The notes: generated from the sequence alone by a model not told the origin. Positions 14,714 to 24,139 are shown, numbered from the stretch's first letter. The stretch is 64,000 nt of DNA from Cellulomonas fulva (GCF_018531375.1 NZ_JAHBOH010000001.1:2999885-3063884); one strand, 5' to 3'. Numbers and translations are program-made.

Positions 14714-16690
14714 TCAGACGTCCTCGGTGGCCGCCGCCGCGAACTGGCTCTGGTACAGGCGCGCGTACGCGCCGTCCGCGGCGAGCAGCTCGTCGTGCGT
14801 CCCCTGCTCCACGATGGAGCCGTGCTCCATCACCAGGATGGAGCTGGCGTCGCGGATGGTGGACAGGCGGTGCGCGATGACGAAGGACGTGCGCCCGACG
14901 CGCAGGGCGTTCATCGCCTTCTGCACCAGCAGCTCCGTGCGGGTGTCCACCGAGGAGGTGGCCTCGTCGAGGATGAGGATGGTCGGGTCCGCGAGGAACG
15001 CGCGAGCGATCGTCAGCAGCTGCTTCTCGCCCGCGGAGACCCCCGAGCCCTCGTCGTCGATGACGGTCGCGTAGCCGTCCGGGAGGGTGCGGACGAACCG
15101 GTCGACGTACGTCGCCTCCGCCGCCGCGACCACCTGCTCGTGCGTGGCCCCGTCGACGCCGTAGGCGATGTTCTCCTCGATCGTGCCGCCGATCAGCCAG
15201 GTGTCCTGCAGCACCATGCCCATGCGGCTGCGCAGGTCGTCCCGCGTGAGCCGGCGTACGTCGACGCCGTCGAGCGTGATGCGCCCGCCGTCGACCTCGT
15301 AGAACCGCATGAGCAGGTTGACCAGCGTCGTCTTGCCCGCGCCCGTGGGCCCGACGATCGCGATCGTCTCCCCCGGGTGCGCGGTCAGCGACAGGTCCTC
15401 GATCAGCGGCTCGTCGGGCGCGTAGGAGAACGCGACGTGCTCGAACGCGACCCGGCCGCGCACCGGCAGCGCCAGCCGCTCGGCGGGCTGCGGGTCCGGC
15501 TCCTGCTCCGGTGCGTCGAGCAGCTCGAAGACCCGCTCGACGGACGCGACACCCGACTGCAGCAGGTTCGCCATGCTGGCGATCTGCGTGATCGGCTGGG
15601 TGAACTGGCGGCTGTACTGGATGAACGCCTGCACGTCACCGAGGCTCATGGTGCCCGACGCCACGCGCAGACCGCCGACCACCGCGACGATGACGTAGTT
15701 GAGGTTCGACAGGAAGCCCAGCGACGGCTGGATGGTGCCGGAGATGAACTGCGCCCGGTAGCTCGCGTCGTAGAGCTGCTCGTTGCGCTCGTCGAACACC
15801 TGCTGGGCCTGCGCCTGGCGGCCGAAGACCGTCACGAGCGTGTGCCCGGTGAACATCTCCTCGATGTGGGCGTTCAGGCTCCCCGTGTGCGCCCACTGGT
15901 CGATGAACCGCGGCTTGGACCGCTTGGCGATCAGCGCGGCGACGAGCATCGACAGCGGCACCGTGACGAGCGCGACGAACGCGAGCAGCGGCGAGATCCA
16001 GAACATCATCGCGAGGACGCCGACCACGGTCAGCACCGAGGTGATGACCTGGCTGAGCGTCTGCTGCAGCGTCTGGGCCACGTTGTCGATGTCGTTCGTC
16101 ACGCGGGACAGCAGCTCGCCGCGCGCCTGCTTGTCGAGGTAGCTCAGCGGCACCCGGTGCAGCTTGGCCTCGACGTCGGCGCGCAGCCGCAGCACCGAGC
16201 GCTGCACCACCCCTGCCGTCATCCGGCCCTGTGCCCACCCGAACAGGAACGAGCCCACGTACACCAGCACGACGACGAGCAGGATCTGGCCCAGCCGGTC
16301 GAAGTCGACCCCCGCCCCGGGGACCACGTCCATGCCCGAGAGCATGTCCGCCCACTGGTCCTGGCCGTCCGCGCGCAGGGCGGCCTCGGCCTGCTCCTGG
16401 GTCGTGACGCCCGGGATCTGGCCGACCACCTTGCCGACGATGCCCTCGAACAGCACGTTCGTGGCGTTGCCCAGCAGCTTCGGGCCGACGACCGCCAGCA
16501 CCACGGACGCGACGCCGAGCACGACGATCACGATCATCCGGACCCGCTCGGGCCGCAGCTCGCGGAGGAACCGGGCCCCGGAGGCCCGGAAGTTCGACGA
16601 CTTCTCCCCCGGCATGCCCATGGAGCCCATCGGGCCGCCGTGGGGCCGGCCGGCCGGCGGCCGAGCCGGTGCGGTGCGCTCGGCGCTCAT
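14714..16690 (-). CDS. ABC exporter subunit B (TMD-NBD) with degenerate signature motif
   Basis: A 658-residue half-transporter: a Met/Gly-rich N-terminus, six membrane segments (about residues 50-370), then an NBD. Walker A is AIVGPTGAGKTTLVNL, the Q-loop is MVLQDTW, Walker B is ILILDEATSSVD with the catalytic Glu kept, and the H-loop is FVIAHRLSTI. The signature motif is VSAGEKQLLTIAR (S552-A-G-E-K-Q) where SGGQQQR-type sequence is expected. A roughly 65-residue extracellular insertion follows the first membrane segment. The start ATG at 16690 overlaps the partner gene by 4 bases. Together they look like a heterodimeric multidrug-type exporter controlled by the upstream TetR; the substrate is unknown. 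Confidence 0.9.
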   Translation of the reverse strand: MSAERTAPARPPAGRPHGGPMGSMGMPGEKSSNFRASGARFLRELRPERVRMIVIVVLGVASVVLAVVGPKLLGNATNVLFEGIVGKVVGQIPGVTTQEQAEAALRADGQDQWADMLSGMDVVPGAGVDFDRLGQILLVVVLVYVGSFLFGWAQGRMTAGVVQRSVLRLRADVEAKLHRVPLSYLDKQARGELLSRVTNDIDNVAQTLQQTLSQVITSVLTVVGVLAMMFWISPLLAFVALVTVPLSMLVAALIAKRSKPRFIDQWAHTGSLNAHIEEMFTGHTLVTVFGRQAQAQQVFDERNEQLYDASYRAQFISGTIQPSLGFLSNLNYVIVAVVGGLRVASGTMSLGDVQAFIQYSRQFTQPITQIASMANLLQSGVASVERVFELLDAPEQEPDPQPAERLALPVRGRVAFEHVAFSYAPDEPLIEDLSLTAHPGETIAIVGPTGAGKTTLVNLLMRFYEVDGGRITLDGVDVRRLTRDDLRSRMGMVLQDTWLIGGTIEENIAYGVDGATHEQVVAAAEATYVDRFVRTLPDGYATVIDDEGSGVSAGEKQLLTIARAFLADPTILILDEATSSVDTRTELLVQKAMNALRVGRTSFVIAHRLSTIRDASSILVMEHGSIVEQGTHDELLAADGAYARLYQSQFAAAATEDV

Positions 16691-18429
16691 GCGGCCTCCT
16701 CCTCGCTGATCTGCGAGTAGACGATCTCCTGGTACGTCTCGTTGGTCGCGAGCAGCTCGGCGTGCGTGCCGCGCCCGACCACCTGCCCGTCCTCGAGCAC
16801 CACGATCACGTCGGCGTGCCGGATGGTGGCCACCCGCTGGGCGACGACGAGCACAGCCGCGTCGCGCGTCTCGGGCACGAGCGCCGCGCGCAGCGCCGCG
16901 TCGGTGGCGTAGTCGAGCGCCGAGAACGAGTCGTCGAACAGGTAGATCCGTGGTCGTCGGACCAGCGCCCGGGCGATCGCGAGGCGTTGGCGCTGCCCGC
17001 CCGAGACGTTGGTGCCGCCCTGGGCGATCGGCGCGTCCAGCCCGCCGGGCATCTTCTCGACGAAGGAGCGCGCCTGGGCGATCTCGAGCGCCCGCCACAG
17101 CTCCTCCTCGGGGGCGCCGGGCATCCCGTACTCCAGGTTCGAGCGCACCGTCCCCGCGAACAGGTACGGCTTCTGGGGCACCAGGCCGATCTGCGCGCCG
17201 AGCTCGAGGGGGTCGATGTCGCGCACGTCCACGCCGCCGATCAGCACCGCGCCGTCGGTGACGTCGTACAGCCGCGGCACCAGGTCCACGAGCGTGGTCT
17301 TGCCGGAGCCGGTCGAGCCGATGATCGCCGTGGTCCGCCCCGGCTCGGCGACCAGGTCGACGTGCTGGAGCACCGGCTTCTCCGCACCCGGGTACCGGAA
17401 CTCGACGTCCCGCAGCTCGAGGTGACCCCGAGCGGCGGCGTCCTCCGGGAGCGGCACCGGCGCGACCGGCGGGAGCACGCTCGTCGGGGTGTCGACCACC
17501 TCGCCGATGCGCCCGGCCGCGACGATCGCGCGTGGGAACAGCACGAACATCATCGTGCTCATCATCACGGCCATGAGGATGTAGGCGATGTAGGACAGGA
17601 ACGCCGTGAGCTGGCCGATCTGCATCGCACCGGAGTCGACGCGGTGCCCGCCGAACCAGATGACGCCTGTGCTGGTCAGGTTGAGCACCAGCATGACCGC
17701 GGGGAACATCAGCGCCATCAGCTGTCCGGTGCGCAGCGAGGTGAGGAACAGCGCCTGGTTCGCCTCGTCGAACCGCCGGGTCTCCTGCTGCTCGCGGACG
17801 AAGGCGCGCACCACGCGGATGCCGGTGATCTGCTCGCGCATCACGCGGTTGATCGCGTCGATCCGCGTCTGCATGACGCGGAAGTACGGGATCATCCGGG
17901 ACACGACCAGCCCGATCACGATCGCGAGCGCCGGGACGGCGACCAGGAGGATGAGCGAGAGGCCGGGGTCCTCCTGCAGCGCCATCACGACGCCGCCGAC
18001 GAGCATGATCGGGGCCATGATCACGAACGTGAACGTCATGAGCACGACCATCTGGACCTGCTGGACGTCGTTCGTCGTGCGCGTGATCAGCGTCGGCGCC
18101 CCGAACTGACCCATCTCCCGCGCCGAGAAGCCCTGCACCGTGCGGAACAGGCGGGCCCGCACGTCCCGGCCGAACCCCATGGCCGCCTTGGCGCCGAACC
18201 AGACCGCGGCGACCGCGCAGACGACCTGCAGCAGGCTGATCGAGAGCATGACGCCGCCCAGGCGCAGGATCTCGTCGGTGTCGCCCTGCACCACGCCGTC
18301 GTCGATGATCCGGGCGTTCAGGCTCGGCAGGTAGAGCGTCGCGAGCGTCTGCACCAGCTGGAGCACCACGACCGCCGTCACGGCGGCGGCGTAGGGCCGC
18401 AGGTGCTCCTTCAGGAGTCGGACGAGCAT
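16687..18429 (-). CDS. ABC exporter subunit A (TMD-NBD) with degenerate Walker B and H-loop
   Basis: A 580-residue half-transporter with six membrane segments and an NBD. Walker A is AIIGSTGSGKTTLVDL and the signature motif is canonical ([15 protein letters not shown]). Walker B ends LFDDSFSALD, so the catalytic Glu is Asp (D500), and the H-loop His is Gln (VVAQRVATI, Q531). These changes mark the degenerate-site subunit of heterodimeric exporters such as BmrCD or TM287/288 and match the altered signature in the partner. The start ATG overlaps the TetR stop by one base (TGATG), and its stop overlaps the partner start, so the three genes form one operon. Confidence 0.91.
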   Translation of the reverse strand: MLVRLLKEHLRPYAAAVTAVVVLQLVQTLATLYLPSLNARIIDDGVVQGDTDEILRLGGVMLSISLLQVVCAVAAVWFGAKAAMGFGRDVRARLFRTVQGFSAREMGQFGAPTLITRTTNDVQQVQMVVLMTFTFVIMAPIMLVGGVVMALQEDPGLSLILLVAVPALAIVIGLVVSRMIPYFRVMQTRIDAINRVMREQITGIRVVRAFVREQQETRRFDEANQALFLTSLRTGQLMALMFPAVMLVLNLTSTGVIWFGGHRVDSGAMQIGQLTAFLSYIAYILMAVMMSTMMFVLFPRAIVAAGRIGEVVDTPTSVLPPVAPVPLPEDAAARGHLELRDVEFRYPGAEKPVLQHVDLVAEPGRTTAIIGSTGSGKTTLVDLVPRLYDVTDGAVLIGGVDVRDIDPLELGAQIGLVPQKPYLFAGTVRSNLEYGMPGAPEEELWRALEIAQARSFVEKMPGGLDAPIAQGGTNVSGGQRQRLAIARALVRRPRIYLFDDSFSALDYATDAALRAALVPETRDAAVLVVAQRVATIRHADVIVVLEDGQVVGRGTHAELLATNETYQEIVYSQISEEEAA

Positions 18430-19100
18430 CAGTGGTCCCCCTCGGGCCGGCCGGACGGAGCAGCGGGGGCGAGCGCCCCGTGCAGGAAGTGAGCGACGAC
18501 GACGTCGAGCGGCGGCACCACGGGCTCGACGCCCCGGCGCCGCGCGTCGATCAGCGACATGGCGAGCCCGCCGACCGTGAGCGACAGGAGGTCCACGACC
18601 ACCTCGACAGGGTGCGCGAACCGGTCGGCGTCCGGGGCCAGGAGCTCCGCGATCGCGTCCCGTACGGCACGCTGCCCACGTTCCTGCCGATCCAGGTGCT
18701 CGCGCAACCCCATATGCGCGTCGCGGCCGGCCGGCTCCCCCGCCGCGCGCGCGACCTCGTGCAGGATGCCCATCCACTGCATGACGTGCCCCATGCGGTC
18801 GAGCCCGATGTCGAGGACGGCGCGCACGCGCTCCTCGAGCGGCGTGCCGACGCCGACCGCGGCGAGGATCGGCACGTCGGCGGCGGGGTCCACCGCGGCG
18901 AGCACCGTGGCGCGCACGAGCGCGTTCTTGTCCTCGAAGACGCGGAACAGCGTGCCCTCGGCGACTCCGGCTGCCTGCGCGAGCTCCCTCGTCGTGACGC
19001 CCGCGCCGCGCTCGAGCACCACGCCGCGCACGGCCCGGAGGATCGCGGCCCGGCGCTCCTCGGGCGGCAGCGGGGCGGCCCTGCGGGAACGGTCGACCAT
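18429..19100 (-). CDS. TetR-family repressor of the ABC exporter operon
   Basis: A 223-residue TetR-type regulator. The N-terminal helix-turn-helix is RGAGVTTRELAQAAGVAEGTLFRVFEDKNALVRA, given here as positions about 38-70, with the usual TTRELAQAAGV and GTLFRVFEDK. The C-terminal ligand domain is divergent. The start ATG at 19100 is 16 bases from the operator at 19116-19132. It is the first gene of an operon with both exporter subunits, so autoregulation and ligand-released export is the likely logic. An upstream in-frame ATG would place the operator inside the gene and is rejected. Confidence 0.88.
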   Translation of the reverse strand: MVDRSRRAAPLPPEERRAAILRAVRGVVLERGAGVTTRELAQAAGVAEGTLFRVFEDKNALVRATVLAAVDPAADVPILAAVGVGTPLEERVRAVLDIGLDRMGHVMQWMGILHEVARAAGEPAGRDAHMGLREHLDRQERGQRAVRDAIAELLAPDADRFAHPVEVVVDLLSLTVGGLAMSLIDARRRGVEPVVPPLDVVVAHFLHGALAPAAPSGRPEGDH

Positions 19101-19115
19101 GATCGGCACACTAAA

Positions 19116-19132
19116 TGAGTGAGCACTCACTC
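19116..19132. promoter_or_regulatory. TetR-type operator
   Basis: TGAGTGAGCACTCACTC contains two overlapping inverted repeats (GAGTG-AG-CACTC and GTGAG-CA-CTCAC). The TGAGTG/CACTCA pattern is common for actinobacterial TetR repressors. It overlaps the expected promoter of the repressor gene. Confidence 0.7.
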
Positions 19133-19190
19133 CGCAAGATCCGCCGGGGCGGACCCGCGGAGCTCCCCCGACCGAACGTCCCCCGACGCG

Positions 19191-19228
19191 CGAGGGCCCC
19201 GGCCGCGTCGCCGCGGTCGGGGCCCTCG
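19191..19228 (-). terminator. Hairpin terminator after the SPFH gene
   Basis: CGAGGGCCCCG (19191-19201) pairs with CGGGGCCCTCG (19218-19228), and an inner CCGCG/CGCGG stem tightens the loop. It lies 16 bases past the SPFH stop on the minus strand. Confidence 0.7.
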
Positions 19229-19244
19229 AGCCGGACGCGGTGCG

Positions 19245-20438
19245 TCAGGCGAGCGTGCCGCCCTGCTCGGGCTCGTGGCCCGAGGGTGCGGGCGGAGGCG
19301 GCACGTCGGCCCCGCGCGGCGGGACCGCGGCACCGCCGGGCCGCTGCCCCAGCTCGGCTGCCGGGTCGAACGGACGACCCGACAGGTTGCCGGCCGAGGT
19401 CGCGTCGGCCGTCGCCGCCGCCGACTCGCGCTTCGCCTCGGCGAGCGCCTCGGCCGGGTCGGTCAGCGCGACGGGCGGCAGGTCGTCGCCCGCGAGCGGC
19501 GACGTGCCGGCCGGGCGGCCGCTCCCCGAGTCCTCGGGCCCACCGAACCCACCGAACCCCTTGGTCATCTGGCCCAGGGCGCCGGTGAGCTCGGACGGCA
19601 GGAACCACATCTTGTTCGACGGGTACGCCGCGATCTTCGGCAGGGTCTGGAGGTACTGGTACGCGAGCAGCTTGGGGTCCGCGTCCCCGCGGTGCACCGC
19701 GTCGAACACCTGCAGGATCGCGCGCGCCTCGCCCTCGGCCCGCAGGATCGCGGACTGGGCCTCGCCCTCGGCCCGCAGGATCGCCGACTGCTTCTCGCCC
19801 TCGGCGGTCAGGATCGCCGACTGCTTGACGCCCTCGGCGGTCAGGATCGCCGCGCGACGGTCCCGCTCGGCACGCATCTGCTGCTCCATCGAGCCCTGCA
19901 CCGAGGCGGGCGGGTCGATCGCCTTGAGCTCGACGCGGTTGACGCGGATCCCCCACTTGCCGGTGGCCTCGTCGAGGACGCCGCGCAGCTGGCCGTTGAT
20001 CTGGTCACGGCTGGTCAGCGTCTGCTCGAGGTCCATCGACCCGATGACGTTACGGAGCGTGGTGACGGTGAGCTGCTCGATGCCGGTGATGTAGTTCGCG
20101 ATCTCGTACACCGCCGACTTGGGGTCCGTCACCTGGAAGTAGATGACGGTGTCGATGCTCACGACGAGGTTGTCCGACGTGATCACGGGCTGCGGCGGGA
20201 AGGAGACGACCTGCTCGCGCAGGTCGACGCCCGCGCGCACGCGGTCGACGAACGGGATGAGCAGGTGCAGGCCGGCGTCGAGGGTGCGCGAGTAGCGGCC
20301 GAGCCGCTCCACGATGATCGCGACGGTCTGCGGGACGATCCGTACCGCGCGGAACAGCGCGATGACGACGAACAGGAGGACGAGCGCCAGGACGACGATC
20401 AGGGCGATCTGTCCGACGTTCGTGGTGTCCTCGGTCAT
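19245..20438 (-). CDS. SPFH/band-7 (stomatin-like) membrane protein
   Basis: A 397-residue protein with one N-terminal membrane segment (IALIVVLALVLLFVVIALF), an SPFH domain (PQTVAIIVERLGRYSRTL to about residue 200) and a coiled coil built on an AILTAEGxKQS-type repeat of 13 residues, four copies near residues 195-245. A long Pro/Gly/Ala-rich tail follows. This matches paraslipin/QmcA-type proteins that scaffold membrane microdomains. The NfeD-like partner lies 59 bases upstream in the same orientation; the pair is a known conserved unit. Physiological cargo is unknown. Confidence 0.9.
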   Translation of the reverse strand: MTEDTTNVGQIALIVVLALVLLFVVIALFRAVRIVPQTVAIIVERLGRYSRTLDAGLHLLIPFVDRVRAGVDLREQVVSFPPQPVITSDNLVVSIDTVIYFQVTDPKSAVYEIANYITGIEQLTVTTLRNVIGSMDLEQTLTSRDQINGQLRGVLDEATGKWGIRVNRVELKAIDPPASVQGSMEQQMRAERDRRAAILTAEGVKQSAILTAEGEKQSAILRAEGEAQSAILRAEGEARAILQVFDAVHRGDADPKLLAYQYLQTLPKIAAYPSNKMWFLPSELTGALGQMTKGFGGFGGPEDSGSGRPAGTSPLAGDDLPPVALTDPAEALAEAKRESAAATADATSAGNLSGRPFDPAAELGQRPGGAAVPPRGADVPPPPAPSGHEPEQGGTLA

Positions 20439-20497
20439 GTGACCTCCAAGGGTCCGGGACGGGCTCGGTCAGGCTCGACGACGGTCCGCGCGGACGG

Positions 20498-20929
20498 TCA
20501 CGAGAGCTTCGGGACGACGACGGCCGTGGCGCCGTCGATGCGGTCGACGGTCACCTCGGTGCCCGGCGGCAGGGCGTCGCCCGCGGCCGTGCGAGCGCTC
20601 CACACCTCGCCGCCGAGCTTCACGCGACCGTTGTCCACCGTGACGGTGGAGACGACCACGGCACCGCGGCCGACGAGCGCCGCGGAGTTGGTCTCCACGA
20701 GCGGCTCGCGCACCCGCAGCCGGCGCAAGAGCCAGGGCCGCAGCGTCGCCAGCAGGATCACCGCGGTCACCGCGGCGACCAGGAACTGCGCCCACACCGG
20801 CGCGCCCAGCCCGTACGCCGCCGCGCCCGCGAGGGCGCCGCCGGCGAGCATGATCAGGACCAGGTCGAGCGAGAGCATCTCCAGGATGCCCAGCACCAGC
20901 GCTGCGCCGACCCACCAGAGCCAACCCAT
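20498..20929 (-). CDS. NfeD-like membrane protein
   Basis: A 143-residue short NfeD-family protein: membrane segments in the first half (LWWVGAALVLGILEM, then [15 protein letters not shown] and VWAQFLVAAVTAVILLAT), followed by a soluble OB-fold of about 60 residues (LVGRGAVVVSTVTVDNGRV, then VKLGGEVWSAR). Short NfeD proteins pair with SPFH proteins, and the SPFH gene is directly downstream. The start ATG at 20929 has AGGAGGGG upstream and a TAGGAT -10 at 20971-20966. Confidence 0.88.
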   Translation of the reverse strand: MGWLWWVGAALVLGILEMLSLDLVLIMLAGGALAGAAAYGLGAPVWAQFLVAAVTAVILLATLRPWLLRRLRVREPLVETNSAALVGRGAVVVSTVTVDNGRVKLGGEVWSARTAAGDALPPGTEVTVDRIDGATAVVVPKLS

Positions 20930-20965
20930 GTCGGCACCCCTCCTCGTGTCACGAAGCTGGTACCG

Positions 20966-20971
20966 ATCCTA
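20966..20971 (-). promoter_or_regulatory. -10 box TAGGAT of the nfeD-SPFH operon
   Basis: TAGGAT on the minus strand lies 36 bases before the NfeD start, leaving room for a short leader with the AGGAGGGG ribosome site. Confidence 0.5.
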
Positions 20972-21037
20972 TGCCTGTCCTTGACGTTCTCGTGGGCCGT
21001 CGTCCACAGGCCGCCGGGCCGAGCTCCCCCGACCGGG

Positions 21038-21832
21038 TCAGGCGGTGGCCGGGACCGCCCGCGCCGCCCAGCGGCCGGCGTGCCGGTCGAGCGCCAGAGG
21101 CAGGCCGAACGCGCCGGAGAGCTGCTCGGCGGTGAGCACCTCCTCCAGGGGCCCGGCGGCGTGCACCCGCCCGTCGCGCAGCAGCAGCAGGTGCGTGAAG
21201 CCCGGCGGGATCTCCTCGACGTGGTGCGTCACGAGCACCAGGACGGGCGAGCGCGGGTCGCCCGCGAGCTCGGCCAGGGCCTGCACCAGCTCCTCGCGCC
21301 CCCCGAGGTCCAGCCCGGCCGCCGGCTCGTCCAGCAGCAGCAGCTCGGGGTCGGACATCAGCGCCCGCGCGATCTGCACGCGCTTGCGCTCGCCCTCGCT
21401 CAGCGTGCCGAAGTACCGCTCGGCGAGGTGCGCCACGCCGAACGCCCGCAGCAGGTCGGTCGCGCGCGCCTCGTCGAGCTCCTCGTACGACTCCCGCCAC
21501 CGCCCCGTCACGCCGTAGGCGGCGGTGAGCACGACGTCGTGGACGGTCTCGCCCGACGGGATGCGGTCCGCGAGCGCGGCGCTCGACAGCCCGATCCGGG
21601 GGCGCAGCTCGAACACGTCGACGCGGCCGAGCCGGCTGCCCAGCAGGTCGGCCGTCCCGCTCGTCGGGTGCATGCCGCCCGAGGCGACCTGCAGGAGCGT
21701 GGTCTTGCCGGCGCCGTTGCGGCCCAGCACCACCCACCGCTCGCCCTCCCCGATCCGCCACGTCACCTGGTCGAGGATGGTCGTCGTCCCCCGGCGGATC
21801 GTCACGGCCTGCAGGTCGAGCACGTCGGTCAT
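21038..21832 (-). CDS. ABC transporter ATP-binding protein
   Basis: A 264-residue single NBD. Walker A is VLGRNGAGKTTLLQVASG, the signature is LSEGERKRVQIARAL, Walker B is LLLLDEPAAGLD, and the H-loop is LVTHHVEEIPPGF. The layout resembles stand-alone ModF/YlmA-like or iron-uptake type ATPases. No permease or binding protein gene lies beside it, so its partner is unknown and a non-transport role is possible. The start is the ATG at 21832 (MTDVLDLQAVTIRRG). Confidence 0.85.
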   Translation of the reverse strand: MTDVLDLQAVTIRRGTTTILDQVTWRIGEGERWVVLGRNGAGKTTLLQVASGGMHPTSGTADLLGSRLGRVDVFELRPRIGLSSAALADRIPSGETVHDVVLTAAYGVTGRWRESYEELDEARATDLLRAFGVAHLAERYFGTLSEGERKRVQIARALMSDPELLLLDEPAAGLDLGGREELVQALAELAGDPRSPVLVLVTHHVEEIPPGFTHLLLLRDGRVHAAGPLEEVLTAEQLSGAFGLPLALDRHAGRWAARAVPATA

Positions 21833-21940
21833 GGGCACGACCCTAACCGGCCGTCGCAGCGGGACGGGCCCGCACCGCCGTGACGCGACGCACGGCGCCC
21901 GGCACGTCGGCTCCGCACCCGTGGGCAGGACGCCCCGACG

Positions 21941-21946
21941 TACGGT
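21941..21946 (+). promoter_or_regulatory. -10 box TACGGT (leaderless)
   Basis: TACGGT ends 6 bases before the ATG at 21953. No ribosome site is present. Confidence 0.5.
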
Positions 21947-21952
21947 GGGCGG

Positions 21953-22765
21953 ATGGCCGAACCCCTGGACCTGACCCGGTCGACCGTCCTCGCGCTGTGG
22001 CTCGCCACGGGCGACACCGGTCCGGCCGCGGTGCGCGCCGTGCAGGCGGACGACGAGCCGCACGGCGTCACCGACGCGGGCGACGACCCGCTCGGCTCGA
22101 CCGCCGCGCTGTCCGACGCGCTCGCCGGCTGGTCGGCGCCCGACCTCGACGTCGTCGCGCTGCTCCCCGCGCCCGGCGACGTCGTGGGCGTGCCGGCGGA
22201 CGTCTCCGCCGACGCGCTCGCCGCGGGTGAGGTGGTGCTGCTGCGCACGGGGTCGCGGTTCCTCGCCGCGGTCCCGGAGGTCACGTCCTTCGGCAGCGAC
22301 CTGGAGCCCGGGCACCTCGTCACGTGGCGGGTGCACGAGGTCCCCGACTGGCGGGTGGGCGTGCAGTCGCTCGGCTCGCTGGAGGACGCCGACCGGGCGC
22401 TGCGCCAGGGTCTCGTGCAGGTCACCGACGCGCTGGTGCGTCTGGACGTCGCGCACTGGGACGACGAGCACGCGGCGCGGGTCATCGCGCTGCGCGACGC
22501 CGCGCTGCCGACGTGGCGCCTGCCCGACCGCCTCGACGGCCGCCGCGCGCGCGTGCTCGCGAGCGCGGCCCGCCTGCTGGCGATCGTCGACGTCGCGACG
22601 CTCGACCACGGCGGCGCGCTCACCGTCTGGCAGGCCGACCAGCGCACCGCCGCGCTGCACGACGTCGACCGCCTCGCGCGGCGCGCGCTCGCCGCCGCGA
22701 CGCTGGCCGGGCCGGTCCGGGGACCGCTCGACGGGCCGCGCGATCAGCCCAGCACGCGGCGGTAG
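21953..22765 (+). CDS. Conserved-looking protein of unknown function
   Basis: A 270-residue soluble protein with typical codon use; I do not recognise the family. It is Ala/Asp/Leu-rich, with no signal peptide or membrane segment. Features that look structured are VPEVTSFGSDLEPGHLVTWR, WRVGVQSLGSLEDADRALRQ and the C-terminal helices LASAARLLAIVDVATLDHGG. The start ATG at 21953 follows a leaderless-type TACGGT box. Its last 22 bases overlap the end of the convergent glgA gene (22744-22765), an uncommon tail-to-tail overlap. Confidence 0.75.
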   Translation: MAEPLDLTRSTVLALWLATGDTGPAAVRAVQADDEPHGVTDAGDDPLGSTAALSDALAGWSAPDLDVVALLPAPGDVVGVPADVSADALAAGEVVLLRTGSRFLAAVPEVTSFGSDLEPGHLVTWRVHEVPDWRVGVQSLGSLEDADRALRQGLVQVTDALVRLDVAHWDDEHAARVIALRDAALPTWRLPDRLDGRRARVLASAARLLAIVDVATLDHGGALTVWQADQRTAALHDVDRLARRALAAATLAGPVRGPLDGPRDQPSTRR

Positions 22766-23979
22766 ACCTCGACCGTCTGCTCGGCGACCGCGTCCCAGGA
22801 GAAGTGCTCCTCGACCCGCCGCCGGGCCGCCGCACCCCACGCGGCCGCACGCGCCTCGTCGGACACCGCGTCCGTCAGCGCCGCCGCCAGGTCGGCGACG
22901 AACCGCTCGGGGTCGCGCGGCGTGCCCGTGCCGTCCTGCACCTGGTCGATCGGCACCAGCCAGCCCGTGACGCCGTCGTCGACGACCTCCGGGATCCCGC
23001 CGGTCGCCGTCCCGACGACGGGCAGCCCGACCGCCATGGCCTCGAGGTTGACGATGCCGAGCGGCTCGTACACCGACGGGCAGACGAACACGGTCGAGGC
23101 CGCGAGCACCGCCACCAGGTCCGGCCGGGGCAGCATCTGCTCGATCCAGACCACACCCGAGCGGCGCTCGCGCAGGTCGGCCACGAGCCCGGCGACCTCC
23201 GCCGCGATCTCGGGGGTGTCGGGCGCCCCCGCGCACAGCACGAGCTGCACGTCCGCCGGGAGCCGCTCCGCGGCGCGCAGCAGGTACGGCAGGCCCTTCT
23301 GGCGCGTGATCCGTCCGACGAAGACGACCGCGGGACGCGTGGGGTCGATCCCGAGCTCACGGACCGTGGCCTCGGCGGCGGCCGCGTCCGCGGGGCTCGT
23401 CGGACGACGCCAGCCCTCGAGGTCGATGCCGTTGTGCACGACGTGGACGCGTGCCGGGTCCACCGCGGGGTAGCTGCGCAGGATGTCGTCGCGCATGCCG
23501 CCCGAGACCGCGATCACCCCCGCCGCGGCCTCGTACGCCGTCCTCTCGACCCAGCTCGAGACGGCGTAGCCGCCGCCGAGCTGCTCGGCCTTCCAGGGGC
23601 GCAGCGGCTCCAGGCTGTGCGCGGTCAGGACGTGCGGGACCCCGTGCAGGAGGCTCGCGACGTGACCGGCCAGGTTGGCGTACCAGGTGTGCGAGTGGAC
23701 GAGGTCGCTGCGCGCGCCGTCGGGTCCGACCTCGCCGACGCCGCCGACGATCTCGAGGTCGACGCCGAGGGTCTGCAGCGCGGCGTTGGTGCCGGCGAGC
23801 CCGGCGGGCACGTCGTAGCCGCGGACGCCGGCCGACGCCGGCTCGTCGCGGGGGCCCTCGAAGCAGTGCACCCGGACGTCGATCGTGCGCCGGAGCACCG
23901 CGGCCAGCTCCGCGACGTGCACCCCGGCCCCGCCGTAGACGTGCGGCGGGTACTCGCGCGTGAGCAGGTCCACTCGCAC
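22744..23979 (-). CDS. glgA: Glycogen synthase / maltose-1-phosphate synthase (GT4)
   Basis: A 411-residue GT-B glycosyltransferase. The N-terminal donor/acceptor loop is [35 protein letters not shown] and [20 protein letters not shown] follow, and the E-x7-E signature is [17 protein letters not shown]. It belongs to the actinobacterial GlgA type whose mycobacterial member (GlgM) makes alpha-maltose-1-phosphate from ADP-glucose and glucose-1-phosphate. glgC, which makes ADP-glucose, is divergent next door, as in mycobacteria. The start is GTG at 23979 with AGGAGG 7 bases upstream. Whether it is a synthase or GlgM cannot be decided here. Confidence 0.9.
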   Translation of the reverse strand: MRVDLLTREYPPHVYGGAGVHVAELAAVLRRTIDVRVHCFEGPRDEPASAGVRGYDVPAGLAGTNAALQTLGVDLEIVGGVGEVGPDGARSDLVHSHTWYANLAGHVASLLHGVPHVLTAHSLEPLRPWKAEQLGGGYAVSSWVERTAYEAAAGVIAVSGGMRDDILRSYPAVDPARVHVVHNGIDLEGWRRPTSPADAAAAEATVRELGIDPTRPAVVFVGRITRQKGLPYLLRAAERLPADVQLVLCAGAPDTPEIAAEVAGLVADLRERRSGVVWIEQMLPRPDLVAVLAASTVFVCPSVYEPLGIVNLEAMAVGLPVVGTATGGIPEVVDDGVTGWLVPIDQVQDGTGTPRDPERFVADLAAALTDAVSDEARAAAWGAAARRRVEEHFSWDAVAEQTVEVYRRVLG

Positions 23980-24126
23980 GGCGTTGCCTCCTGGGTGCTG
24001 CGGCGACCCGGCGCGGGGATGCCGGGCTGCGCTGGTCGGACGGACGCGCGGACCGGTGCCCGGCCCGCTGCGCGACACGCTAGCGCGTCGCCCGGGCCAT
24101 GCCTCGCCGACGACCGCGCGGGGGCC

Positions 24127-24132
24127 TAGGGT
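24127..24132 (+). promoter_or_regulatory. -10 box TAGGGT of glgC (leaderless)
   Basis: TAGGGT ends 7 bases before the ATG at 24140. The divergent glgA start is 147 bases to the left. Confidence 0.5.
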
Positions 24133-24139
24133 CGGGGGC

